Assembly (NCBI RefSeq): GCF_001686925.1 | Contig: NZ_LVEN01000035.1 | Location: forward strand, 186,001 to 250,000 | Length of the DNA: 64,000 bases | DNA from: Flavobacterium piscis | Lineage (GTDB): Bacteria > Bacteroidota > Bacteroidia > Flavobacteriales > Flavobacteriaceae | Reading direction: 5' to 3' | The notes under the pieces: model-generated | Seen by the model: the letters and a program-made list of their open reading frames with translations, nothing else | Database searches by the model: none | What the model was told of the DNA's origin: nothing | Program-made: the position numbers and the translations under genes | Shown: one piece after another, positions 51,463 to 61,300 of the stretch | How positions within the stretch are numbered: the stretch's first letter is position 1 | How the letters are laid out: every line of letters starts with the position of its first letter

Positions 51463-51560
51463 AAAACGTTTGAAAACCGGAGATATCAAGTAAAAAAATG
51501 ATTTTGATGAAGTAAAATGTTTTACAAGTTAAACCGTAATAACCAATAAATCATGACTTA
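51463..51560 (+). pseudogene. Relic of the 3' end of a ypfJ-like gene
   Basis: About 98 nt closely resemble 48110-48208, the last codons, stop and 3' flank of the metallopeptidase gene. In the same frame it would read KRLKTGDIK, stop, KNDFDEVKC, against GFKTGDIKQGNTFDEIR-stop in the intact gene, and the shared words aaaaccggagatatcaa and ataaccaa...atgacttaa continue beyond the stop. The rest of the gene is missing. It begins right where the duplicated flank of tRNA-His 1 ends. Confidence 0.78.
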
Positions 51561-51698
51561 AACATTGCTCTTCATTTGTGAAAAACAAAAAATAAATCCA
51601 AAAAAATTAAATCCAAAATTTCAAAATCTTTAGTTAATGAAATATTCACCATCCTGGAATTTGAAATTTTAAACAAAATTGAAATTTAACTTATAGGC

Positions 51699-51729
51699 AC
51701 AAAAAAAGCCTTGAATTTCTTCAAGGCTT
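51699..51729 (-). terminator. Rho-independent terminator after tRNA-His 2
   Basis: aagccttgaa (51706-51715) / ttcaaggctt (51720-51729); same hairpin as after copy 1, as part of a duplicated ~170-bp unit (51294-51465 and 51697-51868). Confidence 0.9.
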
Positions 51730-51739
51730 TAAATTTCTG

Positions 51740-51814
51740 GGTGGCTGACCGGGTTCGAACCGGCGACCCTCGGCACCACAAACCAATACTCTAACCAGCT
51801 GAGCTACAACCACC
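51740..51814 (-). tRNA. tRNA-His (GTG), copy 2
   Basis: 75 nt, same acceptor, D and T arms as copy 1 apart from single changes (cagctgg against caactgg). Anticodon loop TTGTGGT, but anticodon stem TTGGT/GCCGA, with a weaker T-G pair. G-1 pairs with C73. CCA not encoded. The less stable anticodon stem may make this copy the less used one. Confidence 0.93.
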
Positions 51815-51889
51815 ATTTTTCTTTGCGGTTGCAAATATACAACAAAGGTTTACTTCTCCAAAGAAAAAAATGAAAAATTTACACCAAAA

Positions 51890-52606
51890 TCATATCAAAT
51901 CTTCTAAGCTATTGACTGCCAAACACCTTTCAACAGTAAAACCTTCTGCAAAATCTTTACCAACTAACCTTCCTAAGTCCTGCGCACGATAATTTAGGCT
52001 TTCAAAAAAGTTTTTACTTGTAATAGGCGTTACAGGTTCGGTAGAATTTGGATCATAAAACTGAGTCTTATAAGCCATAACAGCTTCTATTTTTTTATTT
52101 TCGAAACCCGTAATATCAACCACAAAGTCCGGAGTAATATTTTTCCACTGAATATAATGGTATACTACTTTTGGTCTCCAGGCTTCCTGACTTGCGCCAT
52201 CTATAGCTGTTTCAATTTTCATTAATCCTGATAAAAAGCAAGCATCAGAAACTAATTTGCTTCCTTTTCCATGATCAATATGACGATCATCGATTGCATT
52301 GCATAATACAATCTCTGGTTTGTATTTTCGAATCATTTTTATGACTTCAAGCTGATGCTTTTCATCGTTTACAAAAAAACCATCTCGTAAACCTAGATTT
52401 TCACGAACCAAAACCCCTAAAATCTTTGCTGCATCTTTTGCTTCCTGATCTCTGGTTTCAGCCGTACCGCGCGTTCCTAATTCACCGCGCGTTAAATCAA
52501 CAATACCTACTTTTTTTCCAAGGGATATTTCTTTTAAAATTGTTCCTGCACATCCCAGTTCTACATCGTCAGGATGTGCGCCAAAGGCTAATATATCTAA
52601 TTTCAT
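51890..52606 (-). CDS. bshB1: Bacillithiol biosynthesis deacetylase BshB1
   Basis: 238 residues from the ATG at 52606; the 15 extra codons upstream lie in a repeat. PIG-L-type zinc deacetylase motifs: ILAFGAHPDDVELGCAGTI near the N-terminus, DLTRGELGTRGTAETR, and DRHIDHGKGSKLVSDACFLS. It removes acetyl from GlcNAc-malate in bacillithiol synthesis. Cytoplasmic. Flavobacteria use bacillithiol as their thiol redox buffer, and BshB1 of this type is standard. Not co-located with bshA or bshC here. Confidence 0.88.
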   Translation of the reverse strand: MKLDILAFGAHPDDVELGCAGTILKEISLGKKVGIVDLTRGELGTRGTAETRDQEAKDAAKILGVLVRENLGLRDGFFVNDEKHQLEVIKMIRKYKPEIVLCNAIDDRHIDHGKGSKLVSDACFLSGLMKIETAIDGASQEAWRPKVVYHYIQWKNITPDFVVDITGFENKKIEAVMAYKTQFYDPNSTEPVTPITSKNFFESLNYRAQDLGRLVGKDFAEGFTVERCLAVNSLEDLI

Positions 52607-52610
52607 TGTT

Positions 52611-52689
52611 TTTGTTTTTAGTCGCAGTTTACAGTCGCAGTATTCAGTCACAGCAAACCTGAAAACTGTGACTGCGACTGTAAACTTAT
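52611..52689. repeat. Inverted repeat of CAGTCGCAG words upstream of bshB1
   Basis: gtttacagtcgcagt (52627-52641) and actgcgactgtaaac (52671-52685) are perfect 15-bp complements with extra cagtcacag / ctgtgactg words between. It fills the gap between the isochorismate synthase stop and the bshB1 start, both on the minus strand, ending 5 nt from the bshB1 start. Confidence 0.88.
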
Positions 52690-52694
52690 TTTTT

Positions 52695-53762
52695 TTAAGC
52701 TATTCTCAATACTCTCTTCATCGTCATTGATTTATTCACGCTTTCCTCCCATTCTCTTTCAGGAATACTTTCTTTTGTAATTCCGCAGCCCATGTACAAA
52801 ATGGCCTTATTTTCCTGAATTTGCATGCTACGTAAATTTACAAATAAATCAGAACTAATCTCGTTATTGGCAAAACTGCTGTTTAACTCACCCAGAAAAC
52901 CGGTATAAAAAGTTCTGTCGTAATTTTCGTTTTCTATGATAAAGGCTTTTGCTTTTTTCTTTGGCAAACCACAAACTGCCGGAGTTGGATGCAAAGTATC
53001 TATCACTTCTTCAAGCGTCGAATTATCATTCAAAACTCCTGAAATATCCGTTTTAATGTGCCATATAGATCCCGCTCTAAGACTGTAAGGTTCTGTAACG
53101 TTAACCGAAGCAGCAACTTCCCGCAATCTTTTTACAATAAAATCAGTTACGTATTGTTGCTCGTCTTTTTCTTTTTGCTGCCAGAGAATTTCAGTTTCAG
53201 CGGTTGCTTTTTGAGTTCCTGCCAAAGCCGTAGTTGCAAAAACATTTCCGTTAGCTTTTAGTAATTGTTCCGGGGTTGCTCCCATCCAAAATCCAATTTT
53301 AGGATGAAAAAAGCAATACGAAAAAGTAGTAGGATACAATTCGATCAAATGCTGAAAAGTGGCTACAAAATCAAATTGTGCCAAATCAACCTTTTCGCTT
53401 CTGGACAAAACCACTTTTTTGAATTCTTCGTTTTTAATCGCTTCTATTCCTTTCGAAACTAAATCTTCGTATTGAATTTTAGCGGCTGCATCAAAACCTG
53501 AATCTTCAACTTCAACAACTTCAAAAGAAAGTTCTTCTTGCTCTGTTGTTATAACTTCAGATTCATTCTCCGGAATCAAAACCAATTGTTTTTCATCAAA
53601 AGAAGCAAAAACAAAACCTTTTTCTTTGTAATTAGAGATCGTATGCAAAGCGTCATTTTGCTGTAAAAGTCCAAAAATAGTTCTGGAATTAGGCTTAGAA
53701 TACATTACAAAAGGCAAGTGCTTTTCGTAATGTTTTTTTATTTTAGAAAAAAAATCATTCAT
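52695..53762 (-). CDS. menF: Isochorismate synthase (chorismate-binding enzyme)
   Basis: 355 residues. Chorismate-binding motifs: KVVLSRSEKVDLAQFD, FSYCFFHPKIGFWMGATPEQ, TALAGTQKATAET, HIKTDISGVL, LHPTPAVCGLPKKKA and FYTGFLGEL. It converts chorismate to isochorismate, feeding menaquinone synthesis in flavobacteria. It could instead be a siderophore isochorismate synthase (EntC-like), but the hotdog thioesterase lying 3 nt upstream on the same strand suits the menaquinone pathway. Cytoplasmic. Confidence 0.82.
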   Translation of the reverse strand: MNDFFSKIKKHYEKHLPFVMYSKPNSRTIFGLLQQNDALHTISNYKEKGFVFASFDEKQLVLIPENESEVITTEQEELSFEVVEVEDSGFDAAAKIQYEDLVSKGIEAIKNEEFKKVVLSRSEKVDLAQFDFVATFQHLIELYPTTFSYCFFHPKIGFWMGATPEQLLKANGNVFATTALAGTQKATAETEILWQQKEKDEQQYVTDFIVKRLREVAASVNVTEPYSLRAGSIWHIKTDISGVLNDNSTLEEVIDTLHPTPAVCGLPKKKAKAFIIENENYDRTFYTGFLGELNSSFANNEISSDLFVNLRSMQIQENKAILYMGCGITKESIPEREWEESVNKSMTMKRVLRIA

Positions 53763-53765
53763 GTT

Positions 53766-54197
53766 CTATTCTGTTTTCTTTCTTTCTAAAACCATATTTG
53801 TCAACTTGCAAAGCGAAATCAGATTCCCGGCTTCATCAGTGATTTTAATTTCCCAAAGATGAATACTTCTTCCTTTATGAATGATTCTCGCCGTCCCGAA
53901 AACCCAGCCTTCACGGATGCTTTTTAAGTGATTGGCCGAAATTTCGATTCCGCGTACTTCCTGTTCTTTTGGATTGATGAAAAAAAATGATGCTGCACTG
54001 CCTACACTTTCTGCCAAAGCTACAGAAGCTCCTCCGTGCAAAAGTCCCATTGGTTGGTGAACGGAAGGATTTACCGGCATTCTAGCCGTTAAAAAATCCT
54101 CACCGGCATCTATATATTCTATTTTTAGCGTTTCCATTAGCGTGTTTTTAGAAAATTCATTGCAACGCACTAAAATCTGCTCTTTTGTATAATTCAT
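53766..54197 (-). CDS. PaaI-family hotdog thioesterase
   Basis: 143 residues with a single hotdog fold: HQPMGLLHGGASVALAESVG, VRGIEISANHLKSIREGWVF and RIIHKGRSIHLWEIKITDE. Acyl-CoA thioesterase; lying 3 nt before the isochorismate synthase gene, it is probably the 1,4-dihydroxy-2-naphthoyl-CoA hydrolase (MenI-like). The active-site Glu is seen in LAESVG. Cytoplasmic, first gene of this short operon. Confidence 0.85.
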   Translation of the reverse strand: MNYTKEQILVRCNEFSKNTLMETLKIEYIDAGEDFLTARMPVNPSVHQPMGLLHGGASVALAESVGSAASFFFINPKEQEVRGIEISANHLKSIREGWVFGTARIIHKGRSIHLWEIKITDEAGNLISLCKLTNMVLERKKTE

Positions 54198-54346
54198 TAA
54201 AATGGAATTTAAAATCGTAAAATTAAAGAAAAGAAGAGATACAAATTCGAAAATCGAATTCTAAATTAAAAATCAACTTCAAACGTGTAAGTTTTTTGTT
54301 ATTTTTACAAAAATAATCGATATTAATCTTCGGCTAAAAAAGTAAT

Positions 54347-54432
54347 GTTTTTTTGCCACAGATTACACAGATTATCACAGATTAAAAAAAAATATAAAAT
54401 CCTTTTTAATCTTTTAAATCAGTGGCAAAAAA
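54347..54432. repeat. Inverted repeat of the TTGCCAC family, 8 nt before a start codon
   Basis: ttttttgccacagatt (about 54348-54363) on the left and aaatcagtggcaaaaaa (54416-54432) on the right, pairing over about 15 bp with one mismatch. It ends 8 nt before the ATG at 54441, so it would be part of the mRNA leader of the lipoprotein gene. Confidence 0.78.
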
Positions 54433-54440
54433 GAAAACAA

Positions 54441-55958
54441 ATGCGTCAATACTTTATACTTTTTATTTTTGGAATCCTTATAACTTTCAGTTCTTGTCGC
54501 ACTGATTTTGACACCGTTGCCAGTTCCGGAAATTTAAAATTTTCAAAAGACACTGTTTATCTGGATACAGTTTTTAAAAATATCGGCTCGGGCACTTACC
54601 AACTTAAGGTTTACAATACGAGTAAAGACGATATTTCGATTCCGACGATTCAACTTAAAAATGGTTTAAATTCTAAATACAGGATGACCGTTGACGGAAT
54701 GAGCGGAAACAATGGCAAGATTTTTAAAGATATAACACTTTTAGCGAAAGACAGTTTGTATATTTTTATAGAAACCACCGCAGATATTACAGATGCAAAT
54801 CCGACTGATTTTTTGTACACAGATCAAATTTTGTTTGACAGCGGTGCCAACCTTCAACAAGTTGCTTTGGTTACCTTAATTCAGGATGCTGTTTTTTTAT
54901 ATCCAAAACAAAATGCTGACGGAACCAAAGAAAAAATCGTAATAGACGGCAAACCTGTTGATGGTTTTTATTTGGATGAAAATGACGCTGCAAACGGAAA
55001 CGAATTGCTTTTCACCAATCAGAAGCCCTATGTCGTTTATGGTTTTGCAGGCATTCCTCAAAATAAAACCGTAACATTTCAAGCTGGCGCAAGAGTCTTT
55101 TTTCATGCCAATTCAGGACTTTATGTTGATAACAAAGCATCATTACAAGTAAATGGAGCGGTATCTACTACCAATAAATTAGAACAAGAGGTTATTTTTG
55201 AAGGAGATCGATTAGAATCTCTTTACGATGACATTCCCGGGCAATGGAACTCGGTTATTTTAGCTAGTGGAAGTAAAAATCATTCAATCAATCATCTTAC
55301 TTTAAAAAATGCTATTACAGGTTTAAATATAAAGAGTCCTGATAATAGCACTACAATTGACATCAAAAATACCCAAATATACAATTGTGCCGAATACGGA
55401 ATCTTAGCACAAAACGCATACATTAACGGAGAAAACATCGTCATTAATTATGCTGGCTTAGCGAGTTTATCTTGTGTTTATGGCGGAAATTATGTTTTCA
55501 CGCATTGTACTTTTAATAACAACTGGCAAAACTCATCACATTTTGCAGTTAACCTCAGCAACAATTTGGCTGGATTAACCCCTGCAGCAAATCCTTTAAC
55601 GCAGGCGACTTTCAATAATTGTATTATTTACGGATCAAGTACAAACGAATTCAATTTGAATAAAAACACAACTGCAGCATTTATCTACCAACTCAATAAT
55701 TGCCTGTTGAAGTTCAGCAGCTCAAGTACCAATCCTGATTATCAGTTTAAAACCGACACAGAACACTATAATCACATTATCTTAAATGAAAATCCGAAGT
55801 TTTATAATGTTTCACAAAATAAGTTTAATATTGATACTACTTCTCCCGCTTTCGCGAAAGGGAACCAGGCGTATCTAATTCCGTTGGATATTCTGGGGAA
55901 AACCAGAACTTCTCCGCCCGATTTAGGCGCATATCAGAGTGCTGTATTTCCTAAATAA
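54441..55958 (+). CDS. Surface lipoprotein with parallel beta-helix
   Basis: 505 residues from the ATG at 54441; the frame runs back to 54345 through a repeat. Lipoprotein signal peptide with lipobox FSSC puts lipidated C19 at RTDFDTVASSGNLKF. Between about 220 and 430 repeated N-rich turns (LTLKNAITGLNIKSP, IKNTQIYNCAEYGILAQNAY) suggest a right-handed parallel beta-helix. Outer-membrane or surface-exposed, polysaccharide-type binding or degrading protein possible. No catalytic residues recognised. Confidence 0.75.
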   Translation: MRQYFILFIFGILITFSSCRTDFDTVASSGNLKFSKDTVYLDTVFKNIGSGTYQLKVYNTSKDDISIPTIQLKNGLNSKYRMTVDGMSGNNGKIFKDITLLAKDSLYIFIETTADITDANPTDFLYTDQILFDSGANLQQVALVTLIQDAVFLYPKQNADGTKEKIVIDGKPVDGFYLDENDAANGNELLFTNQKPYVVYGFAGIPQNKTVTFQAGARVFFHANSGLYVDNKASLQVNGAVSTTNKLEQEVIFEGDRLESLYDDIPGQWNSVILASGSKNHSINHLTLKNAITGLNIKSPDNSTTIDIKNTQIYNCAEYGILAQNAYINGENIVINYAGLASLSCVYGGNYVFTHCTFNNNWQNSSHFAVNLSNNLAGLTPAANPLTQATFNNCIIYGSSTNEFNLNKNTTAAFIYQLNNCLLKFSSSSTNPDYQFKTDTEHYNHIILNENPKFYNVSQNKFNIDTTSPAFAKGNQAYLIPLDILGKTRTSPPDLGAYQSAVFPK

Positions 55959-55962
55959 GATT

Positions 55963-56091
55963 TTGCCGCAAAAGCACTAATTTTTTTAAAAGGTAACTTT
56001 TTAAACGTACTGTTTGTCATTTCTCGTTCCTAGAAATGACAAACAGTACGTGAAAAACTTTGCGCCTTAGCGTCTTGGTGGCAAGAAAAAA
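55963..56091. repeat. Inverted repeats after the lipoprotein gene
   Basis: Outer words ttttgccgcaaaagcac and ccttagcgtcttggtggcaa match the TTGCCAC family. Inside is a perfect 20-bp inverted repeat, acgtactgtttgtcatttct (56005-56024) with its complement at 56032-56051, loop cgttcct. No gene in the 271-nt gap before the endonuclease. Confidence 0.85.
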
Positions 56092-56229
56092 AAAACAACA
56101 GTAAGAAAATTTTTCTAAAATTAAAGATCACTTAACGTAGCGTATTTCAAAAAGTAGTAAATTTGATACAATTAATATATTGAGGATATTCAACATCAAT
56201 TTATTAGCACCAAATCTTAACCACTTTTT

Positions 56230-58077
56230 ATGAAAAAAAACTACTTTTTATTCTTACTGATGTTTACTGCTGTTGGTTTTTCCCAAATTCCAGCCGGTTA
56301 TTATGATACCGCAACAGGAACAGGCTACACATTAAAAACGCAATTGTATAATATTATAAAAGGCCATACTGACAATGGCTATGGTGGTTTATATACCACT
56401 TATGCAACATCGGACATTGATAACTTTTATGAAAATGACGGAACAGTTTTAGACATGTATTCTGAAAATCCTGCCGGAAATGACCCCTACACTTACAGTA
56501 TTGCTACAACACAAAGATGTGGCAGCTATACAAACGAAGGTGATTGCTACAATAGAGAACATATTATTCCGCAATCTGTATTTGATGAAAAAGCCCCAAT
56601 GGTTTCTGATGCGCATTTTATTACACCAACGGATGGAAAAGTAAATGGTGTTCGCTCTAATTATCCTCATTCTGTTGTAGTTGCACCAACTGAAACAAGT
56701 CTTAATGGAAGCAAATTAGGCCCAAGTACTACCGCTGGTTATTCAGGCCCCGTTTTTGAACCTATTGATGAATTTAAGGGTGATATTGCCCGAATGTATT
56801 TTTATTTTGCAACACGATATGAGAATACAGTAGCAGGATATTCGTATCCTATGTTTAACGGAACGGCTAACAAGGTATTCACTCCGGCATTTTTAAGTCA
56901 GTTGATTGCGTGGCACAATCAGGATCCAGTAAACGCAAGAGAAATTGCGAGAAACAATGCTATTTATGCGCGCCAAAACAATCGCAATCCATACATCGAT
57001 CATCCTGAATATGTAGCAGCTGTCTGGACAACCGAAGCAGATGATACTACTCCGCCAAATCCTGCATCAAATTTAACTGTTACAGCAAGCACTACAAGTA
57101 CGGTTAGCTTAAGCTGGTCAGCCGCTACAGATAATGTTGGAATTGCCAGCTATGCTGTTTATATAAACAATGTTTTTAAACAAAATGAAACAGGAACAAC
57201 CGCCACCATTAGCGGCTTAACAGCATCGACAACGTATTCATTTTATGTGATTGCAAAAGATACTTCAAACAATTTATCACTGGCAACTACTCCTGTTGAC
57301 GGAACTACGACTGCAGCTACAGGCGGCGGACCAATCGCTAATGAAATTTTCTTTTCAGAATATGTTGAAGGATCAGGAAACAATAAATTTTTAGAAATTT
57401 CAAATTTTACAGGAAGTACAGTAGATTTAACGCAGTATACAATTAAAAAACAAATTAATGGTGCAGGCGCATGGACTTCTACCGCCGGACTGGCACTTAC
57501 AGGTACACTTGCGCAGGGAGCTTCGTATGTAATAGCTTACAGTCAGGGGCTAACAACCTGCTTTAATCCGGCAAATGCAAATCTGTCAAGCGGTGCTACA
57601 GAATTGCAATTTAATGGAAATGATCCTATTGGATTATTCAAAAATGATGTTTTAATTGACATTATTGGTACACTTGGCAATACAGCGAATTTTTCTATTG
57701 ATGAAACTTTAAGAAGAAAACCAACTATTTCGTCTCCAAATACTACCTTCAATAAAACTGCTGAATGGGATGTATATCCAAAAGACAAATGTGATGGATT
57801 AGGAAGTCATTCACTTGCAAATCTTAGTGTTGGAGATTTTGATTTTAATGATGTTTCTCTTTATCCAAATCCTTCAAATGGTCATTTTACTATTCAGCTA
57901 AAAGATTCTAATGAAGCATCCAATATCGAAATTGTCTCCATCTTAGGACAAAAGGTATTTACAAAACAAAACAGTACTGCTTCGCTTGTAACGATAAATA
58001 ATATTCCAAAAGGAATTTACATTGTTCATATTACACAAGGTTCAAAAACCAGCAGTAAAAAAATTATAATCAACTAA
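56230..58077 (+). CDS. Type IX-secreted endonuclease I with FnIII and lamin-tail domains
   Basis: 615 residues. Signal peptide (1-20), then an Endonuclease_I domain (about 25-255) with REHIIPQSVF, AHFITPTDGKVNGVRSNYPH, and a dense region of aromatic residues. A fibronectin III domain follows (about 272-360), then a lamin-tail-like domain (about 368-540), and a type A T9SS sorting signal (about 545-615) with LYPNPSNGHFTIQL and IPKGIYIVHITQG. It should be exported across the outer membrane by the Por system and degrade extracellular DNA. A strong hairpin terminator follows. Confidence 0.9.
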   Translation: MKKNYFLFLLMFTAVGFSQIPAGYYDTATGTGYTLKTQLYNIIKGHTDNGYGGLYTTYATSDIDNFYENDGTVLDMYSENPAGNDPYTYSIATTQRCGSYTNEGDCYNREHIIPQSVFDEKAPMVSDAHFITPTDGKVNGVRSNYPHSVVVAPTETSLNGSKLGPSTTAGYSGPVFEPIDEFKGDIARMYFYFATRYENTVAGYSYPMFNGTANKVFTPAFLSQLIAWHNQDPVNAREIARNNAIYARQNNRNPYIDHPEYVAAVWTTEADDTTPPNPASNLTVTASTTSTVSLSWSAATDNVGIASYAVYINNVFKQNETGTTATISGLTASTTYSFYVIAKDTSNNLSLATTPVDGTTTAATGGGPIANEIFFSEYVEGSGNNKFLEISNFTGSTVDLTQYTIKKQINGAGAWTSTAGLALTGTLAQGASYVIAYSQGLTTCFNPANANLSSGATELQFNGNDPIGLFKNDVLIDIIGTLGNTANFSIDETLRRKPTISSPNTTFNKTAEWDVYPKDKCDGLGSHSLANLSVGDFDFNDVSLYPNPSNGHFTIQLKDSNEASNIEIVSILGQKVFTKQNSTASLVTINNIPKGIYIVHITQGSKTSSKKIIIN

Positions 58078-58100
58078 TAACGAGTGCTTACTAAAAAGTA

Positions 58101-58128
58101 AAAAGCGGCAATATTTGCCGCTTTTTTT
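58101..58128 (+). terminator. Rho-independent terminator after the endonuclease
   Basis: aaaagcggca (58101-58110) / tgccgctttt (58116-58125) with loop atatt and a T-run. Confidence 0.92.
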
Positions 58129-58163
58129 ATTTTTTTTACGACAATGACAACAAGTTTACTTCT

Positions 58164-58271
58164 GCCACGAAGACACAAAGGCACAAATCTATTCTCATTT
58201 TTGCTATTGCTACAAACAGTACGATTACTCATTACTTTTACTAATTTTTTGTGCCTTTGTGTCTTTGTGGC
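58164..58271. repeat. 24-bp-arm hairpin of GCCACGAAGACACAAAG words
   Basis: Arms 58164-58187 and 58248-58271 pair at 23 of 24 positions; 60-nt loop. Ends 28 nt before the purL -33 box. Confidence 0.9.
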
Positions 58272-58300
58272 AAAAAGTTCAAAAGACTTTGTTTTCAAAT

Positions 58301-58331
58301 TTGCGCTTGCTATTTATTTACACTAAATTTG
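58301..58331 (+). promoter_or_regulatory. Candidate Bacteroidota promoter for purL
   Basis: TTG at 58301-58303 and TAAATTTG at 58324-58331 with a 20-nt spacer, 29 nt before the ATG at 58361. Good match to the Bacteroidota consensus. Confidence 0.55.
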
Positions 58332-58360
58332 CACCTCAATACAACAAACTACACAAAACA

Positions 58361-61300
58361 ATGATCCATTTCTTTGAAAACCAAAGCAAAACTGTTTTTG
58401 CCGTACAAACGCAAAACGAAATTTCGGCTCAAGACATTTCAAAATTAAACTGGCTTTTTGCCAACTCCAATAAGATCGAAAAATCCGCCTTGACGGATTT
58501 TTTTGTTGGTCCCCGCGCCACTATGATCACACCGTGGAGTACAAATGCTGTAGAAATTACTCAAAATATGGGTATTCCGGGCATCATCAGAATTGAAGAA
58601 TTTCATCCTGCAACGGCTGACTTCACAGATTTTGATCCGATGCTTTTCCAAAAATTTAATCAATTAGATCAGGAAATTTTCACGATTAATGTTCAGCCAG
58701 AACCAATTTTGGAAATCGATGATATTGCAACTTACAATAAAGTGGAAGGTTTAGCTTTAAGCCAGGAAGAAGTAGATTACTTAGACAATCTTGCTGTAAA
58801 ACTGGGAAGAAAGTTAACGGATTCTGAAATCTTTGCTTTTTCACAAGCGAATTCAGAGCACTGTCGTCACAAAATCTTCAACGGAACTTTTGTTATTGAT
58901 GGCGAAGAAAAAGAAACTTCACTTTTCAAATTAATCAAAAAAACATCACAGGAAAACCCTAACGATATCGTGTCTGCTTACAAAGACAACGTTGCTTTTG
59001 TAAAAGGACCAAAATTGCAGCAGTTTGCACCTAAAACAGCTGACAAACCAGATTATTACGAGATAAAGGAATTTGATTCGGTTTTATCTTTAAAAGCAGA
59101 AACACACAATTTCCCAACAACAGTTGAGCCTTTCAATGGAGCAGCAACAGGTTCAGGAGGAGAAATTCGTGACCGTTTAGCAGGAGGACAAGGTTCATTG
59201 CCATTAGCAGGAACTGCAGTTTACATGACTTCATACTCTCGTTTGAACGACGACAGGAAATGGGAAAATGCAGTTGAAGAAAGAAAATGGTTGTACCAAA
59301 CTCCAATGGATATTTTGATCAAAGCTTCAAACGGAGCTTCTGATTTTGGAAATAAATTTGGTCAGCCGCTTATTACAGGTTCCGTTTTAACTTTTGAACA
59401 TTCAGAAAACGACCGTAAAATTGGTTACGACAAAGTAATCATGCAGGCGGGTGGAATTGGTTACGGAAAACTAGATCAGGCAATCAAAAAGAAACCACAA
59501 GAAGGCGATAAAATCGTAATCTTAGGTGGAGAAAATTATAGAATCGGAATGGGTGGCGCTGCGGTTTCGTCTGCAGATACAGGAGCTTTTGGTTCAGGAA
59601 TCGAATTAAATGCGATTCAGCGTTCAAACCCTGAAATGCAAAAACGTGCTGCTAACGCGATTCGCGGATTAGTAGAAAGCGATCACAATCCGATTGTTTC
59701 TATTCACGATCACGGAGCTGGAGGACACTTAAACTGTCTTTCTGAATTAGTGGAAGAAACTGGTGGTTTAATCGATTTGGATAAATTACCGGTTGGAGAT
59801 CCAACGCTGTCTGCAAAAGAAATTATTGGTAACGAATCTCAGGAAAGAATGGGATTGGTTATTGGTCAAAAAGATATTGATACTTTACAAAGAATTGCCG
59901 ACAGAGAGCGTTCGCCAATGTATCAGGTCGGAGATGTAACAGGAGATCACCGTTTTACTTTTCAATCGCAATCAAATGGTTCAAAACCGATGGATTATGC
60001 TTTAGAAGATTTCTTCGGAAGTTCTCCGAAAACGGTTATGACAGATAAAACGATCGATAGAAAATATGCTGCTGTTTCTTATGACAACGCAAATTTTGAA
60101 TCATATTTAAAAGACGTTTTACGTTTAGAAGCAGTTGCATCAAAAGACTGGTTAACAAATAAAGTGGACCGTTGTGTTGGTGGAAAAGTTGCCAAACAAC
60201 AATGTGCAGGACCTTTGCAATTGCCTTTGAATAATGTTGGAGTTATGGCACTGGATTATTTAGGAAAAGAAGGAATTGCAACTTCTATTGGCCACGCCCC
60301 TATCGCTGCTTTGATTGATCCGGTTGCTGGTAGTAGAAATGCTATTGCAGAATCGTTATCAAACATTGTTTGGGCGCCAATTAAAGATGGATTGAAAGGA
60401 ATTTCATTATCTGCCAACTGGATGTGGGCTTGTAAAAACGAAGGTGAAGACGCTCGTTTGTACGCTGCTGTTGAAGGTTGTTCAGAATTTGCAATTGAAT
60501 TGGGAATCAACATTCCGACAGGAAAAGATTCACTTTCGATGAAACAAAAATATCCAAACGACGAAGTAATCGCGCCGGGAACGGTTATTATTTCGGCTGG
60601 AGGAAACTGTACGGATATCAGAAAAGTAGTTGAACCTGTTTTACAAAAAGACGGAGATTCAATTTATTATATCAATTTGTCTCAGGATGATTTCAAATTA
60701 GGAGGTTCTTCTTTTGCACAAATTAGAAATACAATCGGAAACGAAACTTCTACTATAAAAGATGCTTCTTTCTTCAAAAATGCTTTTAATACGATTCAGG
60801 AATTAATCGGCGAAAGCCAAATTTTAGCAGGTCACGATATCGGAAGCGGTGGATTGATTACTACTTTATTAGAATTGTGTTTTGCTGATGTAAACTTGGG
60901 AGCAAAAATTGATTTCAGCGCTTTCGCAGAAAAAGATTTATTGAAAATCCTTTTCGCAGAAAACATCGGAATCGTTTTCCAGGCAAAAGAAGATGCAGCT
61001 GTTGAAACTAAGTTAAAAGCTAATAACATAGAATTCTTCAAGTTAGGAAAAGCGACAACGACAGAGACTTTAGACCTTGGACTTTGGACTTTAGACATTC
61101 CTGCATACAGAGACGTGTGGTTTGAAACTTCTTATTTATTAGATCAAAAACAATCTAAAAACGGAACGGCTAAAGCACGTTTTGAAAACTATAAAAATCA
61201 GGCTTTAAATTACACTTTCCCAACTCATTTTACTGGTAAAGCGCCTGTAATTGATGCTTCAAAACCAAGACCAAAAGCGGCTATTATTCGCGAAAAAGGA

